Positions 26,859 to 32,351 of a DNA stretch of 32,351 nucleotides are shown in pieces. Source of the stretch: Fidelibacterota bacterium (GTDB lineage: Bacteria > Fidelibacterota > UBA8477 > JABMPR01); NCBI GenBank assembly GCA_016845065.1, contig JAERTG010000173.1:1-32351 (forward strand). The letters are read 5' to 3'. The position numbers were made by a program, and so were the translations under genes. The notes under the pieces were generated by a model. It did no database searches. It was not told where the DNA came from and saw only the letters and a program-made list of their open reading frames with translations. The first letter of the stretch is position 1; each line of letters opens with the position of its first letter.

Positions 26859-27218
26859 CTAACCCAGGGGTGGTGCGCGTGATTTATCCTTGAATGAAAG
26901 ATGTGGTGTGATGGGTTGTTGATTGTGACTTACAGTCTCAGGACAATTGACAGGGAACCCTATCTCTGACACGAGGTTATCCTGCATAATTCCCAGGGTT
27001 AAATCTACCGGGAACCCCTTACACAAAGGTTTGGTATCAAAATGCTGATTATTCTCACAGTGAGTGGTACAATATCCTGAATCAGCTCTACCGTATTCAT
27101 GGGAATGACCAAAATGTCCCAATGCCAATAGAGAATAGCTGAAAACCGCAATGGCGAGCAAAATGTGGATTGATTTGTGAGATCGATGATGCATTAAGAC
27201 AAGATACCTGCTCTTCAT
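26859..27218 (-). CDS. Small secreted or membrane-anchored His/Cys-rich protein
   Basis: 119 residues from ATG 27218 (in-frame ATG 27194 is also possible; neither has a good ribosome site). A His-bearing N-terminus (MHHRSHKSIH) leads into one hydrophobic segment (ILLAIAVFSYSLLALGHFGH), then HSHEYG, CTTHCENNQHFD, a third Cys in LCKGF and a fourth in NCPET. The clustering of His and Cys suggests periplasmic metal binding. No family recognised. It sits 48 bases after the NicO gene and 49 before the barrel gene, all leftward, so it belongs to the cassette. Confidence 0.65.
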   Translation of the reverse strand: MKSRYLVLMHHRSHKSIHILLAIAVFSYSLLALGHFGHSHEYGRADSGYCTTHCENNQHFDTKPLCKGFPVDLTLGIMQDNLVSEIGFPVNCPETVSHNQQPITPHLSFKDKSRAPPLG

Positions 27219-27266
27219 GGGCAGTCAAACAGTATTAGGGGAAAATTCTCACATTAAGAATGCCTA

Positions 27267-27977
27267 TCAGAGTCCTAGAAATTGGATGGATATCCCACAA
27301 AGTAGTATGGTTACGCCAGCAATGGCGTGAGTAAAACGTTCCAGCTTTTTCATTGGGATCATCTTAATTCCATAACTGGCCCCCAAGACGATGGCTAACA
27401 TGGTTCCGATAGTTGCAACAGCAAAGACCAGTGTGACCATAACCAATCCCATGGTACTACCTTCTGAAGCAGGATACATGAGCAGGGGAATCAGGGATTC
27501 ACAGGGGCCAAAAACAAAGATAATGAAGAGGGCCCAGGGTGAAAACAATGCTTTACCCCTTACCTTATGGACGTGGCCATGCTCATCGATATGCTCATGG
27601 AGATGTTCATGTTCTCCCTCACTGTGTAAGTGAACATGAGTGTGTGGGCGATTCTTAATGGCATGGATGACACCCCATGTAGTGTACAAAAAACCAAGAA
27701 TGATCAAGCCCCAGGCTGCTAAATCACCTCTGAAGGATTCAAGAGCTTCCAGTTTTCCTAAAGCCAGTCCAAGAGAAACACCCAGGAGACCCAGAATAAT
27801 AGAGCCAGCTACATGCCCTACTCCACAAATAAAAGTAATCATGGCTGTCTTAATGATACTCCACTGACCAGACTTGGACATGGCCACAAAGGGTAAATAG
27901 TGATCTGGACCCAAAATTGTATGTACAAAGCCAATAGAGGCCGCTGCAGTTACCAGAGTTGAGATATCATTTTCCAT
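27267..27977 (-). CDS. NicO/RcnA-like nickel/cobalt (or related metal) transporter
   Basis: 236 residues with six predicted membrane helices. The first helix holds the metal motif HTILGPDH (His19, Asp25, His26) typical of Ni/Co transporters. Between helices 3 and 4 lies a His-rich cytoplasmic or periplasmic loop (about 112-138, with HTHVHLHSEGEHEHLHEH). Members of this group may import (NiCoT, HupE/UreJ) or export (RcnA); the His-rich loop is reminiscent of RcnA. AAAGGAG lies 10 bases before ATG 27977. First gene of the leftward five-gene cassette. Confidence 0.8.
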   Translation of the reverse strand: MENDISTLVTAAASIGFVHTILGPDHYLPFVAMSKSGQWSIIKTAMITFICGVGHVAGSIILGLLGVSLGLALGKLEALESFRGDLAAWGLIILGFLYTTWGVIHAIKNRPHTHVHLHSEGEHEHLHEHIDEHGHVHKVRGKALFSPWALFIIFVFGPCESLIPLLMYPASEGSTMGLVMVTLVFAVATIGTMLAIVLGASYGIKMIPMKKLERFTHAIAGVTILLCGISIQFLGL

Positions 27978-28123
27978 TTAGCAATAGCTCCTTTTCGCGA
28001 GTATTAAGATAGTGAGCGTGCTTGTTTTTCCAATATGGCAATTGTAGTCACTGCAAAAAAAGAGCAACCTTCATAGGCATTAGATACAATAAACTGGGGG
28101 ATTGGTTCCTGCTACAGAGAGTA

Positions 28124-29362
28124 TCAGGTGATTTTAAAGCTTTGTCGTTCCTGTGGAGCTACACATCTGGTTTTTGATTTCCACTCGGTCAAAAGATCCT
28201 GAGCGGTTTTCAGTTTTGCATCTATGGCATCATCATTTTGATCTGGATCATGATGAATGATATGTAATTCCTTGACCTCTCCGTCATGAGCAAGTTTGGC
28301 AACTTGTGATACGGATGAATGCCCCCATTTACTCTTTTTAAGATATTCCTCATCTGTATAAGTAGTATCTGTAATTAGAATGTCAGTGCCGCGGATAAAC
28401 GCTGTTAATTTATCCCAGTAATTTGAGTTGTATTCCCGAGTTCCTTCTGGAAAGAGCTCATTGTCTGTTATATAGCATACTGACCTATTTTTATATTCCA
28501 GACGATATCCAAGACAAGTTCCAGGATGGGAAAGCAGCATGGTTTTGACTAAAATGTCATTAATCCTGAACTCTTCTTCTTTGAGATCACGAAAATAGGT
28601 CCTGGCAGCAAATTCCTTTATCCGAATGGGGAAATAAACACCATCCATCTGGGCTGAAATCAGCTCCCGCATGGTTACACTTCCATGGGAAGCACCAAAG
28701 ATTTCAAACTCATTCCCTGGGATGTAAAGCGGAACAAAAAATGGCAGTGCATTGATATGATCCCAGTGAGGGTGTGAAATGAATATTTTGGCGTGCAGTG
28801 CCTCACGCTGAAGTCCCAGGAGGTAATCAGACAGCTGTTTTATTCCTGAGCCAGCATCCATTATGAAGAGATTGTCCTTTGGGAATTGGATTGAAGTGCA
28901 CATCGTGTTGCCACCATAGCGAAGGGAACCTTCTCCAGGGACTGGCAGGGTGCCACGGACACCCCAGTATGTCACTTCAACTTTCTCCTCTACAATATCC
29001 TGAAGTTTCCGAATGAACTCATCTGTGATCAGGGGTTTTGTGAGATAACCGTCTGCCCCAAAGGAGAGCGCTCTCTGCTGATCCTGTTCATAGGATTTGC
29101 CGGAGAAAATCACAATTTTCAGCTCTGCCAGATCAGATTCCTGACGCAAGAGTCGACACAGATCCAACCCATCCATCTCGGGCATCATCAAATCGAGGAT
29201 GGCCAGATCAGGTTTATTATCTATGATTTCGCTTAGTGCTTTTTTACTTGAGGTGCTTGTGTTGACCTTGGCTCCAAAATCTTCGAGCAGCGCTTTTACA
29301 ACTACAAGAACATCTGGATCGTCATCAACAACATGGATGGACAAGTTTTTTAATACGGACAT
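28124..29362 (-). CDS. Response regulator fused to a metallo-beta-lactamase-fold hydrolase
   Basis: 412 residues: an N-terminal receiver (1-120; acidic DDDPD, phospho-accepting Asp57 in ILDLMMPEMDG, Ser88, Lys109 in TKP) joined to an MBL-fold enzyme (about 128-400). The enzyme opens with VTYWGVRGTLPVPGE and RYGGNTMCT, as in RNase Z/phosphodiesterase-like MBL proteins, and has the intact motif H197xH199xD201H202 (SHPHWDH), then LSHPGTCLGYR, ITDNE and TDTTYTDEEY, with later His residues (HIIHHD). Phosphorylation would control an enzyme rather than DNA binding. Likely substrate is a phosphodiester, perhaps a cyclic nucleotide; this is inference. No kinase is adjacent. Confidence 0.88.
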   Translation of the reverse strand: MSVLKNLSIHVVDDDPDVLVVVKALLEDFGAKVNTSTSSKKALSEIIDNKPDLAILDLMMPEMDGLDLCRLLRQESDLAELKIVIFSGKSYEQDQQRALSFGADGYLTKPLITDEFIRKLQDIVEEKVEVTYWGVRGTLPVPGEGSLRYGGNTMCTSIQFPKDNLFIMDAGSGIKQLSDYLLGLQREALHAKIFISHPHWDHINALPFFVPLYIPGNEFEIFGASHGSVTMRELISAQMDGVYFPIRIKEFAARTYFRDLKEEEFRINDILVKTMLLSHPGTCLGYRLEYKNRSVCYITDNELFPEGTREYNSNYWDKLTAFIRGTDILITDTTYTDEEYLKKSKWGHSSVSQVAKLAHDGEVKELHIIHHDPDQNDDAIDAKLKTAQDLLTEWKSKTRCVAPQERQSFKIT

Positions 29363-29749
29363 TGGCGCAACTTAATTTTCACGCTAATTATTAGCCAGAT
29401 AATAATCTACAATCAGAGTGACAAATCACCCCGCGTCATATTAAAGGCATCTTGATATTCACCAGATCTCCATAATCCCACCTGCTCAATCATGTCAATA
29501 TTTATCATAATAATAATAATTTCTGACTCACTATTATAATTTTAATAGGATTTGTACTATCAAGAGTCAATGGTTCATCAACCTTCATCTTGATTTATTG
29601 GTCAGGGGTAGGTGTTTGAACCGTGTATCGGGTAGCCAACAGGTATGCATGAATGGGTGGCCTATTATTTGCCAATTCATGCTTGGATTGACTGACATGG
29701 CGGGAACCATTTATCGTGTATTTGTAAGGACGGAATAACTTTTAACATA
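29363..29749. other. Divergent intergenic region with a bulged hairpin
   Basis: 387 bases between the leftward receiver-MBL gene and the rightward GH128 gene, so it carries both promoters. No gene was seen. The middle (29500-29545) is very AT-rich. At 29647-29682 is a hairpin: GCATGAAT (29647-29654) pairs perfectly with ATTCATGC (29675-29682), and inside it, after a three-base GGG bulge, TGGC pairs with GCCA around a nine-base loop. It ends 67 bases before the GH128 ATG and may be an operator or an RNA leader structure. Confidence 0.5.
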
Positions 29750-30658
29750 ATGAGTGTCCAAAAAATTACCTTCATCCTGGTGTCTGCAACCCTGCTTATC
29801 GTGGGATGCGCTGAAAATCCCACTGAGATTGTACCCCCTGACATCACAGATACGACAGCAATAATTGCAAAAAGTGCTAAACGTGGACTCTCATATAATC
29901 TCATAAATGCTGATGATCTTGATACCCTAAAAAGTGGTGTTTCCTGGTGGTACAACTGGTACTTCAATACTCAAGCTCCTGAAGGTTATTATGAGGACTA
30001 TCAGATGGAGTACATCCCCATGCTTTGGGGAGGAAACACATCCATTGCAGAGAGAGGCCAGGCCAGAGCTTTTATTCTTGAACACCCTGAAATCGAGTAT
30101 TTGCTGGTTATGAACGAGCCAAACCTGGTCGACCAGGCCAATCGGACCCCTGTACAGGCAGTGTCTGACTGGTTCATCTATGAGCAATTTCTTGATGACC
30201 TGGCAAACAATGATGGTCGAGAACTGGCATTGGTGGGACCAGCAATGAACTGGGGTACCATGACAAACTACTCGGATCCAGTCATCTGGCTGGATGCCTT
30301 CTATGCTGAGTATCAGAATTCGCAAGGCCATGATCCCCGCATTGATTACCTGGCCTTCCACTGGTATGACTATGGTCTATCTCACCAGTTGGATCGTTTA
30401 CAGAAATATGGTAAGCAGATCTGGATCACTGAAATGGCCAACTGGAACCCGAATATTGATTCCTATGACAAGCAAATCGTCCAGATGGCTGAAATGGTGG
30501 CTATTTGTGAAAATCGTGATGATATTTTTCGATATGCCTGGTTCATTGGCAGGGGTGGCTTCCCCGACACCCATTACACTTATTTGTTTGATCAGGAATC
30601 AGGGGACTTAAATGACCTGGGAAACATATATATCAATTTGCCCTATGCTGGTGAATGA
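29750..30658 (+). CDS. GH128-like beta-1,3-glucanase lipoprotein
   Basis: 302 residues. A lipoprotein signal with IVGC (lipidated Cys20) is followed by a glycosyl-hydrolase catalytic core (PF11790/GH128 type): SYNLINADDL, VSWWYNWYFN, YIPMLWGG, then Glu123 in LVMNEPN as likely acid/base and Glu228 in WITEMANW as likely nucleophile, with LAFHWYDYG between. GH128 enzymes cut beta-1,3-glucans. Asp21 is absent after the Cys (Ala instead), so outer-membrane sorting is likely. No strong ribosome site at ATG 29750. The GH16 gene follows within 20 bases, making a laminarin-degrading pair. Confidence 0.85.
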   Translation: MSVQKITFILVSATLLIVGCAENPTEIVPPDITDTTAIIAKSAKRGLSYNLINADDLDTLKSGVSWWYNWYFNTQAPEGYYEDYQMEYIPMLWGGNTSIAERGQARAFILEHPEIEYLLVMNEPNLVDQANRTPVQAVSDWFIYEQFLDDLANNDGRELALVGPAMNWGTMTNYSDPVIWLDAFYAEYQNSQGHDPRIDYLAFHWYDYGLSHQLDRLQKYGKQIWITEMANWNPNIDSYDKQIVQMAEMVAICENRDDIFRYAWFIGRGGFPDTHYTYLFDQESGDLNDLGNIYINLPYAGE

Positions 30659-30677
30659 GACCATTAAAGGAAAACTC

Positions 30678-32351
30678 GTGAAAAGACTAATTCGTACAAA
30701 TCTTGCAGCAGTATTTATCCTATCCGTTGGACAGGCGCAGATCGGAGCCTTAATCTGGGAGGAAAATTTCAATGATCTATCCAACTGGAATCAGGAACTG
30801 GGAAATGGATCCTGGGGCTGGGGTAATGGAGAACTGGAATATTACCACCCCGATAATGTTGCCATCTCGGAGCTCCCTGATGAGCCCGGAAACACAGCTC
30901 TGCACATCACTGCCAGAGCAGAGGCGCTCCCTGGATATACTGATCAATGGGGCAACCAGCTCAGCTACACTTCTGGAAAGGTGACCACCAAGGCAAAGGT
31001 CTCTGTCCATTATGGAATGATCGAGGCTCGCGTACGTGTACCCGATCTCAATCTTGGCGGCTGGCCAGCAGTCTGGCTACTGGGAACAGCGAATTATGCA
31101 TGGCCATACAATGGCGAGATGGATATGATGGAAATGGGCTCCCGCCAGGAATTTCGAGATCTCCATGATACTCATAATGGTGGGAATGGTCTTAACAACT
31201 CCACAGTGAACCAGTCTGTAGGGGCCAATGCCATCTTTTATTCTGATGAAGCACTCACTCCTGAAAACCCCTCAGGTGCTGCTAGTATCTCCTGGGACCC
31301 GGATGATGAATACAATCGACTCTACTATAATTACGACAACCCACTCATTGAGCGATTCCTCACCTACAGGTTGTATTGGGATGAGGATAGTCTGCGTTTC
31401 ACCGTTATTGATGAGGGCATTGAGTTCGATCTTTATACTGACCCCTTCCCCATAGATAGTACCTCAGCAGAATTTCAACAACCCTTCTACCTCATCGCCA
31501 ACCTGGCTATTGGTGGTGCCTTCACAGATGCATACAATCTGGGTGACCCCGGCTCTGGTGCTCCTGTATCCATGCCCTTTCCAGCAGATATGTATGTGGA
31601 TTACATCAAAGTCTATGAATGGAATGGCCAGGGAAGTGTAAATGTGGGTCCTCCTTATCCTGAGAGTGGAACTTTTGGAGTCTACACTGACACTACACCT
31701 GTAAATGGTGAATTGATTGCAGGTGTAAGTTCTGAGATCTATGTTTGGGCAGAAACACTTGTAGATGGGACTATTCCTCCCTTTGAAGGTGACAACGGAA
31801 TCTCATGGCAAACAACGGGTAGTGGATGGTTTGGTGCAGGAATCCTACCTGTACAACCCCTAAACTTGACCAATTTCAATGAGGGAACCCTGAAATTCAT
31901 GATCAAAATCCCGGCAAATGTAACCTTTAAAATCGGGATCATCGATAATTGGGGAAATCAGAACTATGTGACCTTCCCAGCAAATCAAACCATCTACGGT
32001 TTGGTCCGTGATGGTGAATGGGGCCAGGCCTCTATTCCAGTCAGCGATCTCCGTGGTGTAGCCATTGACATGCGCATGCTGAGTTACGCTTTCGTCATTC
32101 TCGAAGAAAATGGCACAAGCTGTGAGTTTGGTCTGGATGATATCTACTATGAGGGCGGTGGCACAGAAAATCCACCCATTGCCAATGCTGGAGCAGACCA
32201 GGTCGTTTTGGACGAGAATAACGACGGGAGTGAAACAGTTACACTGAATGGTTCACTGAGTATTGATCGTTTTGGTAGTATCGATCAATATGAATGGTTC
32301 AACAGTGACTCACTACTGGCTGTAGGTGAAATTGTCCAGGTTGACCTTCCC
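30678..32351 (+). CDS. GH16 laminarinase-like enzyme with accessory domains (3' partial)
   Basis: The reading frame is open from GTG 30678 to the end of the window (558 codons, no stop). AAAGGA lies seven bases upstream of the GTG. Order: signal peptide (about 1-20), GH16 catalytic domain (about 24-315), a carbohydrate-binding-like beta domain (about 330-510, VYTDTTPVNGELIAGVSS to FGLDDIYYEGG) and the beginning of a PKD/Ig-like domain (about 515 on, IANAGADQVVLDENNDGSET). The catalytic signature ExDxxE is exact: Glu147-Met-Asp149-Met-Met-Glu152. Tryptophan-rich stretches (GNGSWGWGNGE, GGWPAVWLLG) line the glucan cleft. It is 19 bases after the GH128 stop, so one operon. A sorting domain may lie beyond the window. 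Confidence 0.92.
   Translation, partial: MKRLIRTNLAAVFILSVGQAQIGALIWEENFNDLSNWNQELGNGSWGWGNGELEYYHPDNVAISELPDEPGNTALHITARAEALPGYTDQWGNQLSYTSGKVTTKAKVSVHYGMIEARVRVPDLNLGGWPAVWLLGTANYAWPYNGEMDMMEMGSRQEFRDLHDTHNGGNGLNNSTVNQSVGANAIFYSDEALTPENPSGAASISWDPDDEYNRLYYNYDNPLIERFLTYRLYWDEDSLRFTVIDEGIEFDLYTDPFPIDSTSAEFQQPFYLIANLAIGGAFTDAYNLGDPGSGAPVSMPFPADMYVDYIKVYEWNGQGSVNVGPPYPESGTFGVYTDTTPVNGELIAGVSSEIYVWAETLVDGTIPPFEGDNGISWQTTGSGWFGAGILPVQPLNLTNFNEGTLKFMIKIPANVTFKIGIIDNWGNQNYVTFPANQTIYGLVRDGEWGQASIPVSDLRGVAIDMRMLSYAFVILEENGTSCEFGLDDIYYEGGGTENPPIANAGADQVVLDENNDGSETVTLNGSLSIDRFGSIDQYEWFNSDSLLAVGEIVQVDLP

Overview
The window looks like a chromosomal segment from a Gram-negative, probably marine, heterotroph of the Fibrobacterota-Chlorobiota-Bacteroidota (FCB) superphylum. 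Evidence: a TonB-dependent receptor with an N-terminal carboxypeptidase-regulatory-like domain, two secreted proteins ending in the 'NYPNPFNP' type IX-like C-terminal sorting domain (common in Marinimicrobia, Calditrichota, KSB1 and Ignavibacteria), a membrane-anchored LytTR regulator, a 7TMR-DISM hybrid kinase ending in an AraC domain, and a GH128 plus GH16 laminarin-type pair. I cannot fix the phylum from sequence alone. No rRNA, tRNA, CRISPR array, transposase or phage gene was seen.

Layout. 0.1-1.5 kb: a lone type IV pilin-like gene and a convergent secreted esterase. 1.9-4.1 kb: TonB-dependent receptor. 4.3-8.6 kb: a tight four-gene operon (two ATGA overlaps, one 10-base gap) of a His-box fatty-acid-hydroxylase-family membrane protein, a metallo-beta-lactamase-fold hydrolase, a leucine-carboxyl-methyltransferase-type methyltransferase and a cytochrome P450. 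This looks like an undescribed lipid or small-molecule modification pathway. 8.9-10 kb: DoxX protein, a terminator, and a convergent rhodanese whose 5' end overlaps a small Cys-rich ORF that has the good ribosome site. 10.1-14.2 kb: a 1368-residue mosaic surface protein. 14.2-15.0 kb: a possible gene remnant and a DUF2141 protein. 15.1-17.8 kb: leftward operon of a small membrane protein, an AmpG-like MFS transporter and a membrane LytTR regulator behind a clear sigma70-type promoter.

17.9-18.6 kb looks empty at first but holds a strong terminator, a 33-residue membrane microprotein and a DUF2892 (YgaP-like) gene with no usable start codon at its conserved N-terminus. 18.6-21.5 kb: the hybrid kinase, whose signal-peptide coding region also lacks a standard start codon. 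21.5-21.7 kb: two inverted-repeat pairs between convergent genes. 21.7-23.9 kb: a secreted C45-like Ntn-hydrolase with a sorting domain.

24.1-28.0 kb: a leftward five-gene metal cassette (NicO-type transporter with a His-rich loop, small His/Cys-rich secreted protein, outer-membrane protein with a His/Glu loop, ZnuA-like binding protein, ZnuB-like permease). No ATPase is encoded in it. 28.1-29.4 kb: a response regulator fused to a metallo-beta-lactamase enzyme. 29.7-32.35 kb: a GH128 lipoprotein and a GH16 enzyme with accessory domains that runs off the end, together suggesting beta-1,3-glucan (laminarin) use.
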